From Flavobacterium denitrificans DSM 15936 (GTDB lineage: Bacteria > Bacteroidota > Bacteroidia > Flavobacteriales > Flavobacteriaceae): DNA of 64,000 nucleotides. Shown in pieces: positions 8,687 to 17,943 of the stretch. Where the stretch lies: NCBI RefSeq assembly GCF_000425445.1, contig NZ_KE384378.1:233811-297810 (forward strand), written 5' to 3'. The position numbers and the translations under genes are program-made. The notes under the pieces are model-generated. The model was given only the letters and a program-made list of their open reading frames with translations, ran no database searches and was not told the DNA's origin. The stretch's first letter is position 1. Every line of letters starts with the position of its first letter.

Positions 8687-8719
8687 AAAATCCCTTTCTT
8701 AATGAAAGGGATTTTTTGT
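8687..8719 (+). terminator. Intrinsic terminator after the GH130/GT operon
   Basis: A 12-bp perfect stem (8687-8698 with 8704-8715, core TCCCTTTC/GAAAGGGA) with a 5-nt loop is followed by T residues, 36 bp after the stop. Confidence 0.85.
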
Positions 8720-8906
8720 TTTAAGAAATGAGAAAACGTCAATTTGATTAAATTATTGCATTGAAATGAAAATTATATAAGCTTCAAAAAAAGTTGTGTA
8801 AAAGATTTTAACAAGTATTAGGGTAACTTTCATCTATAATTATAAAAGGAGCACAAAACTGTTAAAAAACTGATTTACAATTGTTTTAAACTTTCAAAAA
8901 GACGTT

Positions 8907-9665
8907 ATGATTCTCAGCTTAAAAAATACATTCTCACAAATAGGAAGTGCAACTTTGTTTGCATCACGTTTTTTTAAGGAAATTATAATGCCTCCTTATG
9001 AAACAAAAGAATTCCTGAAGCAATGTTATGCCATTGGTTATAAATCTTTTCCCTTGGTCGCTATAACCGGCTTTATTATGGGATTAGTTTTGACCATTCA
9101 GTCGCGACCTACATTAGTGACTTTTGGTGCCGAAAGCTGGTTACCAGGAATGGTCGCACTTTCGCTCATTCGTGAAATAGCTCCCGTAATTACAGCTCTA
9201 ATCTGTGCCGGAAAAATTTCATCGGGAATTGGTGCAGAATTAGGTTCTATGAAAGTCACTGAACAAATTGACGCAATGGAGGTTTCGGCTATAAATCCAT
9301 ATAAATATTTGGTTGTAACGCGCATTTTAGCTTGTACTTTAATGGTACCCATTTTAGTCTTTTTTGCAGATGCAATAGGGATTTTAGGTGGCTATGCCGG
9401 AATTAATATTCATGGCGACGTTAATTTCCGTCGTTATTTAACGCAAATTATTCAGTCATTAGAATTTTTAGATGTTATTCCCGCAACGATCAAAACTTTC
9501 TTTTTTGGCTTTTTCATTGGAATGATTGGTTGTTTTAAAGGCTTTAATGCTTCAAACGGAACTGAAAGCGTTGGGAAAGCGGCCAACTCAGCAGTTGTGA
9601 CAGCCTCTTTGAGCATATTTATTATTGATATGGTAGCAGTACAGATAACCGATTTATTTTTTTAA
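8907..9665 (+). CDS. mlaE: MlaE-family ABC transporter permease
   Basis: The 252-residue protein has the MlaE/YrbE hallmarks. These are an N-terminal amphipathic helix followed by FPLVAITGFIMGLVLTIQ, LIREIAPVITALICAGK, the coupling segment GSMKVTEQIDAMEVSAINPY, and five or so membrane segments. Family role: inner-membrane permease of the MCE-type phospholipid transporter that keeps outer-membrane lipid asymmetry. It is the first gene of a run with ATPase (2 bp gap) and MCE protein, as in other Bacteroidota. An ordinary member of about the usual length (250-260). Confidence 0.93.
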   Translation: MILSLKNTFSQIGSATLFASRFFKEIIMPPYETKEFLKQCYAIGYKSFPLVAITGFIMGLVLTIQSRPTLVTFGAESWLPGMVALSLIREIAPVITALICAGKISSGIGAELGSMKVTEQIDAMEVSAINPYKYLVVTRILACTLMVPILVFFADAIGILGGYAGINIHGDVNFRRYLTQIIQSLEFLDVIPATIKTFFFGFFIGMIGCFKGFNASNGTESVGKAANSAVVTASLSIFIIDMVAVQITDLFF

Positions 9666-9667
9666 AG

Positions 9668-10459
9668 ATGATTAAGGAAAAGAAAAATAGCGACCCAAAA
9701 TCTAAAGATAAAAATCAGACTCCAATTATCGAGATAAAGAATCTGCATAAAACTTTTGGTGGCGATAACGAAGTATTAAAAGGCATAAATCTGACAGTTA
9801 ATAAAGGCGAAGATTTAGTCATTTTAGGGCGTTCAGGTTCAGGAAAATCGGTTACCATAAAATGTATTGTTGGATTGATCGAACCCGATCAAGGCGAAAT
9901 AAAAGTTTTTGATGAAAATGTTCTTAACCTTTCCAAAGAAGAGCTCAATAAAATAAGAGTCAAAATTGGCTTTTTGTTCCAAAGCGCCGCTTTGTATGAT
10001 TCGATGTCCGTTCGAGAAAATTTAGCTTTGACACTTACTGCTCACAAGAGAGATTTAAGTCCTAATGAAGTTGAAAATGAAGTTATGGAAGCACTTGAAA
10101 ATGTTGGCTTGAGTGATGCTATTGATAAAATGCCTTCGGAATTATCGGGCGGAATGCGAAAAAGAATCGGCTTAGCAAGAACATTAATACTAAAACCAGA
10201 AATCATTTTATATGATGAGCCAACAACAGGATTGGACACGATTACATCGCGAGAAATCAGCGAATTGATTTTGGATATAAAACACAAACAAAAAACCTCA
10301 TCAATAATTATTACGCATGATATGGCTTGCGCCAAAATGACTGCCGACCGAATTATGGTTTTGAAAGATGGCGTAATCCATACCGAAGGAACTTATGAAG
10401 AATTAGAAAAAGATGAAGACGAATGGGTGCGCTCATTTTTTGAAAGCGTTAAGCTTTAG
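9668..10459 (+). CDS. mlaF: MlaF-family ABC transporter ATP-binding protein
   Basis: The 263-residue ATPase carries Walker A GRSGSGKSVT (about residues 55-64), the Q-loop in FLFQSAALYDSMSVREN, the signature LSGGMRKR, Walker B EIILYDEPTTGLD, and the H-loop IITHDMACA. The variant signature GGMRKR and the Tyr-Asp-Ser stretch are typical of MlaF rather than other ABC proteins. It energises the MlaE permease. The first 20 residues are a Lys-rich extension not needed for the fold. It stands 2 bp after mlaE and 52 bp before the MCE gene. Confidence 0.93.
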   Translation: MIKEKKNSDPKSKDKNQTPIIEIKNLHKTFGGDNEVLKGINLTVNKGEDLVILGRSGSGKSVTIKCIVGLIEPDQGEIKVFDENVLNLSKEELNKIRVKIGFLFQSAALYDSMSVRENLALTLTAHKRDLSPNEVENEVMEALENVGLSDAIDKMPSELSGGMRKRIGLARTLILKPEIILYDEPTTGLDTITSREISELILDIKHKQKTSSIIITHDMACAKMTADRIMVLKDGVIHTEGTYEELEKDEDEWVRSFFESVKL

Positions 10460-10511
10460 GAAATACGCGATAAGCAAAGCAAACTCATAATTTATAATTT
10501 AATTAGAAATC

Positions 10512-11363
10512 ATGGAAAAGGAATCTGGATATACTTGGAAATTAGGAATGTTTGTATCAGTTGGACTGCTGCTTTTCATTATGGCCATTTATTTTATTGG
10601 AAAACAAAAAAACCTATTTGGCCAAACTTTTCACATTAGCTCAAAATTTAAAACTGTAAGCGGTTTAGAAGTTGGGAACAATGTTCGTTTTTCTGGAATC
10701 AACATTGGAACCGTTGAAGAAATAAGAATCATAAACGACTCTTCTGTAATTGTTTCAATGGTTATAAAAGACGAAATACGCAAATTCATAAAAACCGATG
10801 CTCGCGCCAGCATTGGCTCAGACGGATTAATGGGCGACAAAGTCCTTACAATTTCTCCAGGTCCGAAATCAACAAAAATCATTGAGGACAATGGCGCCAT
10901 TGCATCTATTGATGGTATTGAAATGAACGATATCATGAAAAGCGTCAAAAAAAGCGTGGATAATGTAGGTGTGATTTCTGAAGAATTAGCCATTTTCAGC
11001 CAAAGCATGAACAACGGAAATGGAGCTTTAGCACGATTGGTACGCGACGATAAAATGGCAAATAGCGTTTCTAACACTCTTTCAAATTTAGAATCCGGTA
11101 CAAAAGGTTTTAGCGAAAATATGGAAGCGGCAAAAAGCAATTTCCTTTTTAGAGGCTATTTCAAGAAAAAAGAAAAGGAGAAAGAAAAAAAACAAGAAGA
11201 GCTGAAAGATAAAAAAGAAGAACAGCAGGAAAAAGAAGTTAAAGAAAAAGCGGCCAAAGAAAAGGAAGAAAAAGCCAAAGAAGAAAAAGCTAAAGAAGAA
11301 AAAGAAAAACAGGAAAAACAAAAAGCAGAAGATGCCAAAAAAGAGCCTGAAAAAAAACAATAA
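10512..11363 (+). CDS. mlaD: MlaD-like MCE-domain protein with long charged tail
   Basis: The 283-residue protein has one N-terminal membrane helix (about 10-28). An MCE domain follows (about 38-118), with FKTVSGLEVGNNVRFSGINI and GSDGLMGDKVLTI. A helical stretch comes next, and the last 65 residues consist almost only of Lys and Glu. Family role: substrate-binding component in the periplasm that receives or delivers phospholipid. The Lys/Glu tail should form a long single helix or coil and is unusual in length compared with classical MlaD (about 180 residues). Antisense readings through this tail are artefacts. The gene lies 12 bp before the AsmA-like gene. Confidence 0.88.
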   Translation: MEKESGYTWKLGMFVSVGLLLFIMAIYFIGKQKNLFGQTFHISSKFKTVSGLEVGNNVRFSGINIGTVEEIRIINDSSVIVSMVIKDEIRKFIKTDARASIGSDGLMGDKVLTISPGPKSTKIIEDNGAIASIDGIEMNDIMKSVKKSVDNVGVISEELAIFSQSMNNGNGALARLVRDDKMANSVSNTLSNLESGTKGFSENMEAAKSNFLFRGYFKKKEKEKEKKQEELKDKKEEQQEKEVKEKAAKEKEEKAKEEKAKEEKEKQEKQKAEDAKKEPEKKQ

Positions 11364-11375
11364 AAATTCTACGCC

Positions 11376-14231
11376 ATGAAAACTTCGTATAAAAATATAA
11401 GCCTTAAAATTCTAAAATGGTCCGGAATAACAGTTGCAGGAATCTTATTATTACTTTTTTTGCTTCCGCTATTATTCCCAGGAAAAGTAGCCTCCGAAGT
11501 TAAAAAAATCGCCAATGAACGTCTAGACACCAAGTTGGATTTTTCAAAATCAAAACTTTCCTTTTTTACGCATTTCCCTTCATTAACAGTATCATTAGAT
11601 GATTTGTCGATGACGGGTTCTGCGCCTTTTAGCAATGATACTTTGTTGAAAGCAGAACAAGTTGCATTTGGAATCAACTTGAAAAGATTGATTTTTGACA
11701 ACGAAGTAAAAATCAACAAATTATACGTTTCTGATGCTTTAATAAACATAATGGTAAATGAAAAAGGACAAGCCAATTACAATAATTATGTTGCGCCAGA
11801 AGATTGGAAAGAAGATAAAAAAGACCCAAACGCACCTGAAGAGGGAACTGCAATTCGGTTAGAACGAATAGATCTTGAAAATTGCCATGTAAAATACAAT
11901 GATCGTTCTGCCAAAGTATTAGTCGATGCAAAAGGTTTCAATTATATTGGAAAAGGCAACTTGAGCCAAGATATTTTTGATTTGAGCACCAATGCGAAAA
12001 TTGACAATCTCGACTTTTTTTACGACCGAACTGGTTATTTAAGAAGAAAAAATGTGAGCGCCGATTTAATCACCCGAATCAATACACACGCGTTGTCATT
12101 CATTCTGCAGAAAAACGAATTACATATCAATAAACTGCCCTTAAAATTCACAGGGCTTTTTACTATTTTAAGAGATGGTTATAAAATCAATATTAAGGCC
12201 GCTTCAGAAAATACGACCGTAAAAGACTTATTATCAGTAATGCCACCAGAATATTTAACTTGGCTCGAAAAAACTGATATTTCGGGTCGAAGCGATTTGC
12301 TTTTTACTTTTAAAGGAAATTACAATGTTGCCAAAAAGCAAAAACCAAACTTAGCTTTCAATTTAAAAATTGATAAAGGTGCTGTCAATTATAAAGATGC
12401 TCCCGTTCCGTTGACTGATTTTCAAATGGATTTAAATGCCATTTTGCCTGAATTAGACATGGAACAATTATTGATAAACTTAAGAACTTTCAAATTTAAA
12501 GTTGGCAAAAAAGATTATCTCAACGCTTATCTCCACAGTAAGGGTTATAATGAAATGACAATTGATGCGAGCGTAAAAGGCGCGCTGGATCTTGCTGTTG
12601 TTGATGCTGCATTAGGATTGAATTCTTTAGAATTGAAAGGGATTTTGAAGACAAATATTCAAGCAAAAGGGCTTTTTAGTACATCCAAAAAATTATTTCC
12701 AAAAACTATCGGCGGTATTTCGCTTCGAAATGGCTGGCTCAAAACCGACTCCTATCCTAACCCAATTACCAATATTACTTTTGTCGCCAATGTACTCAAC
12801 AAAGCGGGAACTTATGAAGATTTAATTGTTGCTGTAGCGCCAGCATCATTTGTTTTTGAAGGAAATCCAATGTACATAAACGCTACACTTTCTGATTTTA
12901 ATGATTTGGCTTATAATGCTAAAATCAAAGGAGAATTGAATGTTGGCCGAATTTACCAAGTTTTCTCTCAAAAAGGAGTTGACGTAACTGGCTACGCAAA
13001 AGCAGATCTTTCGCTTAAAGGAAAACAAAGTTATGCTGCGACAGGACAATATGATAAATTGGATAATCGAGGGACAATTTTACTAAAAAATATCAAAGCA
13101 ACATCAGAACTTTTCCCGAAAGCATTTTTTATCAAACAAGGGAATTTCCGTTTTCAGAACGAAAAAATGTGGTTTGAAAAATTCAATGCTTCTTACGGAA
13201 AATCTGATTTTGACATTAACGGATATCTTTTAAATACCATCAATTACTTTTTGGAATCACACGGAACTTTAAGTGGCAATTTCAACATGAAATCAAAATT
13301 GATCAATGTGGATGAATTTATGGCGCTCGAAAAAGGTGAAAATAAAGACCGAAATATAGAAGTAGAATATGCAAAAGAAGATCACCCGAAAATGAGTGGT
13401 GTTGTTATCGTTCCAAAAAACTTAAATGTTTCACTTAATGCAAATGCCGATAAGGTCGAATACAACGGATTAATTTTGAATAAACTTTCTGGAAAAGTTG
13501 GTATTGCAAAAGAAGGTTTTTATTTAGAAAAAACCACCTTCAATCTTATCGACTGCATACTTGGAATTGATGCTTCATATAAAGACGAATCGCCAACTTC
13601 GGCACATTTCGACGCACATTTTACGGCAAAAGATTTTAGCGTACAAAGAGCCTATAAAGAAATTCCGATGTTTCATGACATGGTAACGGTTGCCGAAAAA
13701 GCGCAGGGAATTATTTCAGTCGATTATAAAGTGAAAGGCGATGTAGATGGAAATATGAGTCCGATTTATGAATCATTAGAAGGTGGTGGAACAATAAATC
13801 TGCGCGATGTTCAAGTAAAAGGCTTAAAATTATTTGACGGAATCAGTTCAAAAACGGGACAAAAAGGCCTTAATAATCCAGACATGAAAGGAATAGAAAT
13901 CAAATCAACGATTGATAATAACTTAATTTTTGTAGAGCCATTTACCTTCTCTGTAGCCAGTTTTAAACCCACAATTAAAGGAACGACCAGTTTTGATGGA
14001 TTATTGGATTTACGAATGCGTTTAGGTCTTCCTCCTTTTGGAATTATTGGATTTCCAATTGTAATCACTGGAACGCATGAGGATCCCAAAATAAAAATTT
14101 TCAGCAAAACAGGTCAAAAAATTGATGAAGCCGTTTATGATGAAAAACATAATAAAGTGATTCGGGAAGAAAAAGTAAGCAAACCCAAAAAATCAAATTC
14201 AAATGAAAACAAAAAATCAAAACAAAAATAA
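11376..14231 (+). CDS. AsmA-family (AsmA/YhdP-type) large envelope protein
   Basis: The 951-residue protein starts with a single membrane helix (about 13-33). It continues with the AsmA N-terminal pattern LFPGKVASEVKKIANERLD and SFFTHFPSLTVSLDDLSM, then long beta-rich repeats. The C-terminal AsmA_2-type region has LFDGISSKTG, and LDLRMRLGLPPFGIIGFPIV sits near residue 870-890. Family knowledge: AsmA-like proteins are bridge-type lipid transporters spanning the periplasm in Gram-negative bacteria. Position directly after mlaEFD fits a joint lipid-traffic role, which is an inference. The tail is Lys/Asn-rich and its coding sequence overlaps the next gene by 29 bp. Confidence 0.88.
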   Translation: MKTSYKNISLKILKWSGITVAGILLLLFLLPLLFPGKVASEVKKIANERLDTKLDFSKSKLSFFTHFPSLTVSLDDLSMTGSAPFSNDTLLKAEQVAFGINLKRLIFDNEVKINKLYVSDALINIMVNEKGQANYNNYVAPEDWKEDKKDPNAPEEGTAIRLERIDLENCHVKYNDRSAKVLVDAKGFNYIGKGNLSQDIFDLSTNAKIDNLDFFYDRTGYLRRKNVSADLITRINTHALSFILQKNELHINKLPLKFTGLFTILRDGYKINIKAASENTTVKDLLSVMPPEYLTWLEKTDISGRSDLLFTFKGNYNVAKKQKPNLAFNLKIDKGAVNYKDAPVPLTDFQMDLNAILPELDMEQLLINLRTFKFKVGKKDYLNAYLHSKGYNEMTIDASVKGALDLAVVDAALGLNSLELKGILKTNIQAKGLFSTSKKLFPKTIGGISLRNGWLKTDSYPNPITNITFVANVLNKAGTYEDLIVAVAPASFVFEGNPMYINATLSDFNDLAYNAKIKGELNVGRIYQVFSQKGVDVTGYAKADLSLKGKQSYAATGQYDKLDNRGTILLKNIKATSELFPKAFFIKQGNFRFQNEKMWFEKFNASYGKSDFDINGYLLNTINYFLESHGTLSGNFNMKSKLINVDEFMALEKGENKDRNIEVEYAKEDHPKMSGVVIVPKNLNVSLNANADKVEYNGLILNKLSGKVGIAKEGFYLEKTTFNLIDCILGIDASYKDESPTSAHFDAHFTAKDFSVQRAYKEIPMFHDMVTVAEKAQGIISVDYKVKGDVDGNMSPIYESLEGGGTINLRDVQVKGLKLFDGISSKTGQKGLNNPDMKGIEIKSTIDNNLIFVEPFTFSVASFKPTIKGTTSFDGLLDLRMRLGLPPFGIIGFPIVITGTHEDPKIKIFSKTGQKIDEAVYDEKHNKVIREEKVSKPKKSNSNENKKSKQK

Positions 14232-14736
14232 AAATAGCGCTTTTGAAAAATTTGCAAGTGCAGTTTGCAAAGCAACAGGAAGTACGCCCGTATTTATCAG
14301 TGCTTTTTTACTGGTTGTGGTATGGGCAATTTCTGGTCCATTTTTCGATTACTCTGAAACCTGGCAATTGGTCATCAATACAGGAACAACGATTATCACT
14401 TTTTTAATGGTTTTCTTGATTCAGAAAGCGCAAAATAAAGATTCATTGGCTATTCAGCTAAAGCTTAACGAATTGGTAGCTTCTAGCGAATTTTCAAGCA
14501 ACAGTCTTGTAGATATTGAAAGTATGACCGAAGAGGAAATGGTTATTATTCAAAAATATTATCACAGACTGAGTGAATTGGCAAAAAAAGATGAAACGAT
14601 AAGAACATCACATTCAATCGCTGAAGCTCATGAACAGCATGCGCGAAAAGACAAAAAAAGAATGCAAATCAAAACGAAGAATAAAACAGCTGCGAAACCA
14701 AATTCTACAACTTCCTCAAAAACCGCAAAAAAATGA
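14203..14736 (+). CDS. Low-affinity iron permease-like membrane protein
   Basis: The 177-residue protein matches the PF04120-type family. It has FEKFASAVCKATGSTPVFI, two membrane helices (about 30-50 and 58-78), then VINTGTTIITFLMVFLIQ and QNKDSLAIQLKLNELV. A hydrophilic Lys-rich tail follows. Despite the name, iron transport is shown only for yeast Fet4 and is doubtful for the short bacterial members. The start at 14203 lies inside the end of the AsmA-like gene (29-bp overlap). The stop overlaps the next gene by 4 bp (ATGA), which indicates one operon. Confidence 0.85.
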   Translation: MKTKNQNKNKNSAFEKFASAVCKATGSTPVFISAFLLVVVWAISGPFFDYSETWQLVINTGTTIITFLMVFLIQKAQNKDSLAIQLKLNELVASSEFSSNSLVDIESMTEEEMVIIQKYYHRLSELAKKDETIRTSHSIAEAHEQHARKDKKRMQIKTKNKTAAKPNSTTSSKTAKK

Positions 14737-15932
14737 AACTACGCTCAACAGAAACTTTCTGGCCTTTAAAACATGAAATGCAATCAAGTTATCCATCATT
14801 GGATGCAGATATCGACACCCCTATTTTAATTATTGGAGGAGGCATTACAGGCGCTTTAATTGCTTATAAATTAATAACCGAAGGGAAGAAGGCAGTTGTA
14901 GTAGACCGACGCGATATTTGTAACGGAAGCACGGCTGCAAGTACAGCTTTGCTTCAATATGAAATTGATATTGCTTTACATAAACTGATAAAAATTCGGG
15001 GAGCTGACTGCGCCGTAAATAGTTATATAAACGGCAAAAAAGCCATCTTTGATCTTCGAACAATTATTGACACGATACAGAGCAATTGTGAGTTTGAATT
15101 CAAAAAAAGCATTTATTTCTGTACGCTAAAAAAAGATATTACTTTTCTAAAAAATGAATTCAAGACCAGAAAACAGCATGGATTTGATGTCAACTGGCTG
15201 GGAAAATCTGATTTAGAAACAATGGGATTAAAGGCAATTGCTGCTATAGAATCTAAAACCGCTGCTGTTGTCGATCCTTACCATCTGGCACAGGATTTAT
15301 TTGCTTACTGCAAAGATAAAGGAATGGAAATTTTTGACCGTACCAACATTGCATCTATAAAAAGTCAAGGTGGAAAACTTATTGCGCAAACTGAAAATGG
15401 AAACACTATAACTGCAAGTCACATAATACACTGCTCTGGATATGAAAGCATAGAAACCCTAAAAGAAAAGGTGGTCGATTTAAAAAGCACTTTTGTCATT
15501 GCATCTGAAAGCATGCCAGAGTTGCCCGCTGTTTTCAAAAACTCTATTTTATGGGATACTTCAAATCCGTATTTGTATTTTAGGTCGACTTCTGATAATA
15601 GACTGATTGTAGGCGGAGGCGATGAAGATTTTGTAGATGCCAAAAAACGCGATAAGCTAATTCCTAAAAAAGAGCAGTTTTTAATGCGTTCCTTCAAAAG
15701 AAAATTCCCGAATATCAATTTTAAATTAGATTATTCCTGGGCAGGGACTTTTGGCGAAACAAAAGATGGGCTTCCCTATTTTGGAAAACCTGATCCTAAA
15801 AAAAATGAACATTATGTTTTAGGTTTTGGAGGCAACGGAATCACTTTCAGCGTCATCGGAATGAATTCAATTTTGGATTCTATCAATAATAAAGCCAATA
15901 TGGATTTAGAGTATTACCGCTTCGGACGTTAA
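14733..15932 (+). CDS. FAD-dependent oxidoreductase (DAO family)
   Basis: The 399-residue protein has the Rossmann FAD-binding motif ILIIGGGITGALIAYKL (about residues 31-47, GxGxxG form), then VVDRRDICNGSTAASTALLQ. A second FAD segment lies near YFRSTSDNRLIVGGGDEDF, and the closing motif LGFGGNGITFSVIG is typical of D-amino-acid oxidase/glycine oxidase-like proteins. The substrate is not predictable; small amino compounds are usual. Some members of this Bacteroidota subgroup have an additional Rieske domain, which is absent here. It is the last gene of the Mla run, overlapping its predecessor by 4 bp. Confidence 0.88.
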   Translation: MKLRSTETFWPLKHEMQSSYPSLDADIDTPILIIGGGITGALIAYKLITEGKKAVVVDRRDICNGSTAASTALLQYEIDIALHKLIKIRGADCAVNSYINGKKAIFDLRTIIDTIQSNCEFEFKKSIYFCTLKKDITFLKNEFKTRKQHGFDVNWLGKSDLETMGLKAIAAIESKTAAVVDPYHLAQDLFAYCKDKGMEIFDRTNIASIKSQGGKLIAQTENGNTITASHIIHCSGYESIETLKEKVVDLKSTFVIASESMPELPAVFKNSILWDTSNPYLYFRSTSDNRLIVGGGDEDFVDAKKRDKLIPKKEQFLMRSFKRKFPNINFKLDYSWAGTFGETKDGLPYFGKPDPKKNEHYVLGFGGNGITFSVIGMNSILDSINNKANMDLEYYRFGR

Positions 15933-15937
15933 AAAAA

Positions 15938-15997
15938 GATGCTAAGATGCTAAGGTTCTAAGCGAAAAAACTTAGCATCTTAGTAGCTTAGCAACTT
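15938..15997. repeat. Inverted arrays of 8-bp words between converging genes
   Basis: Octamers ATGCTAAG, ATGCTAAG, GTTCTAAG are followed by a spacer and the inverse words CTTAGCAT, CTTAGTAG, CTTAGCAA. The arms pair to a hairpin between the FAD oxidoreductase and the AraC gene, and the stop codon of the latter lies inside it. It can also serve as a bidirectional terminator. Confidence 0.8.
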
Positions 15998-16998
15998 AAA
16001 TTAAACTTATACTCTTTAGGACTACAGTTGAATTTTTGTTTGAAGATTTTCGAGAAATAACTTCTGCTTGTGAATCCGATGCAGTAGACAATTTCAGAAA
16101 TATTCAAATCAGAGGTGCGCATTAAGATTTCGGCTTTCAAAACTCTCATGTGCGTGATATAATCGTTAACTGTTCTGTCATGAATCATTTTGAATCCTTC
16201 CTGCAATTTATTTGGTGACAAGCCCGATTTTTTGCTCAGCGATTTTATTGTAAATGGTTCTTCTGGACTTGATTTTATAAATTCCGAAAGTTCTTTGATT
16301 TCTTCCATTTCTTTCAGCGTCAAACAATTTGATTCTTTTGAAAAAGCATTCAAGTCGTCGCTATGTTGTTGGATTTCCATTGCCAGAATAATTTTCAAAA
16401 TTCCTTCTTTTAATAAATTTCTAACAATCCCGGTTTGTGTCACGGCGTTAAGCTGCTCGATTTTCTCCGCAATTTTCAAATTGTATGAGCCCATGTAAAA
16501 GAAATTCTGTGTCGCATTATTTTCAAAAAAGGTTTCTTTTACTTTTTGGTTTAATGATGGAATCATATAAGGCTGTTCAGATTGCGTACCAACAATTATC
16601 AGAGTCAGTTTTGTATTCACCTCTTTTTCAAAAAATAAAACATTGTCCTGGTTATGATTAGAAGCCAAAATTGCAGTTTGAAAAGTCTTAAATTTTCGTT
16701 CTTCGCCATTAATCCCAAAACTATGCGTCAGACCGCCCTTTGAACAATAAGCAAAATAAACCGGTGTTGACACCACATTCAAAAAGTCCATTCTAACCGG
16801 AGTTGAAAATGTCATATCAAATTGAACATACGAAATATTATCGTTGAAAGATGCTCCAGTAATTGTTCCGCGAGCAAAACTATTATTGATTTCCAATTTG
16901 TATTCGTCAAAATCAAAAGTTATTTCTCCGTCCAAATTAGCATTCAATTCTTCAAAAACATTTTGAATTTGTTCTGTATGTATTGCAACTATTTTCAT
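15988..16998 (-). CDS. AraC-family transcriptional regulator
   Basis: The 336-residue protein ends in a standard AraC DNA-binding domain of two helix-turn-helix units (about residues 236-334). The first unit contains FTIKSLSKKSGLSPNKLQEG. The second contains LNISEIVYCIGFTSRSYFSK and the closing FKQKFNCSPKEYK. The N-terminal 200 residues form an unassigned sensor region with no signal peptide. Such long AraC proteins occur beside small-molecule or stress genes in flavobacteria. The stop codon and the last residues (Leu-Ser-Cys) are encoded by the intergenic repeat at 15938-15997. Ligand unknown. Confidence 0.88.
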   Translation of the reverse strand: MKIVAIHTEQIQNVFEELNANLDGEITFDFDEYKLEINNSFARGTITGASFNDNISYVQFDMTFSTPVRMDFLNVVSTPVYFAYCSKGGLTHSFGINGEERKFKTFQTAILASNHNQDNVLFFEKEVNTKLTLIIVGTQSEQPYMIPSLNQKVKETFFENNATQNFFYMGSYNLKIAEKIEQLNAVTQTGIVRNLLKEGILKIILAMEIQQHSDDLNAFSKESNCLTLKEMEEIKELSEFIKSSPEEPFTIKSLSKKSGLSPNKLQEGFKMIHDRTVNDYITHMRVLKAEILMRTSDLNISEIVYCIGFTSRSYFSKIFKQKFNCSPKEYKFNLSC

Positions 16999-17191
16999 TT
17001 TGCTTATATTTAGATTTGGTATTTCATTTCAGATATCAATCTTAAAATACAGTAGTATTGTTTTTAAAATCAACAATCCAAAGTTCGGTCAAGCTATCTC
17101 GAAAAATGTTATATAATTTTTGAGTTTTGTTTTATAATTACTTCAGGATTAAATTTTAACTCAAACAAAAAATTTCTTAATTCAAAAAAAA

Positions 17192-17686
17192 ATGAAAAGC
17201 TTTTCGTTCGCTCCAATCTCCACAAATGATTCTGAAATTTTGATTCTCGGCACCATGCCTGGTACAAAATCATTAGAGTTGAATCAATATTATGGGCATA
17301 ATCAGAACAATTTCTGGAAGTTTATGTTTGCCATTCTGAAAGAAGATTTCTCAAATGATTATGAAACGCGAAAAGCATTATTACAAAAAAACAAAATAGC
17401 CCTTTGGGATGTTCTGCAATATTGTGACCGCATAGGAAGTTTGGACAGCGCGATTAAAAATGAAATAGCAAATGATTTTGAAGCTTTTTTAAAACATCAT
17501 CCAAATATTAAAGCCATTCTCTTTAACGGACAAAAAGCGCACACCTTTTTCAAAAAATATGTTCGTCTAGAAAAAACATATCAACTAGTAACGCTTCCAT
17601 CTACAAGTCCGGCAAACGCAGGAAAATCGTTTGATTCCAAACTATCTGAATGGAAAATTATTGCCGCTTTACTAAACCGCAGTTGA
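17192..17686 (+). CDS. DNA-deoxyinosine/uracil glycosylase family protein
   Basis: The 164-residue protein starts with SFAPISTNDSEILILGTMPG, continues with LNQYYGHNQNNFWKFM, and later has LPSTSPANAG. This is the pattern of the UDG superfamily group annotated as hypoxanthine (deoxyinosine)-DNA glycosylase. GTMPG replaces the GxDPG motif of uracil glycosylases, and the closing SxSPANA loop is the minor-groove loop. Role: removes deaminated purines (and possibly uracil) from DNA in base-excision repair. It is a single gene without an operon partner. Length is normal for the family. Confidence 0.87.
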   Translation: MKSFSFAPISTNDSEILILGTMPGTKSLELNQYYGHNQNNFWKFMFAILKEDFSNDYETRKALLQKNKIALWDVLQYCDRIGSLDSAIKNEIANDFEAFLKHHPNIKAILFNGQKAHTFFKKYVRLEKTYQLVTLPSTSPANAGKSFDSKLSEWKIIAALLNRS

Positions 17687-17882
17687 AATCATATAACAAA
17701 TTAAACGTAAAGTATAACAAAAAAAAATCCCACGTATAGTAATTTTACTATCACGAAACAAAAGTCATATAATAAAATTTAAGAGCCGAGGATAAGGGCT
17801 TTTTTCAAATAAATAGAATTACAAACTTTAAAAAGTTTAAGTATAAAGGGAACATTGGTTATGTTAGTTTATTTTGAGAAAT

Positions 17883-17911
17883 AAAGCTATTCTAATTTTT
17901 AGGGTAGCTTT
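17883..17911 (+). terminator. Hairpin with T run upstream of the DUF6526 gene
   Basis: An 11-bp stem (17883-17893 with 17901-17911, core AAAGCTAT/GTAGCTTT) is followed by G and a T run. It could end the transcript of the glycosylase gene or attenuate the next one. The rest of 17687-17943 shows a weak hairpin near 17785 and nothing else. Confidence 0.6.
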
Positions 17912-17943
17912 GTTTTTTTGATTAATACCTAAAAATAATAATT

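Noticed and set aside
11088..11360. Phe-rich minus-strand frame of 90 codons
   Set aside because: It is the antisense of the Lys/Glu tail of the MCE protein; AAA/GAA codons give Phe in reverse. No start signals or neighbours.
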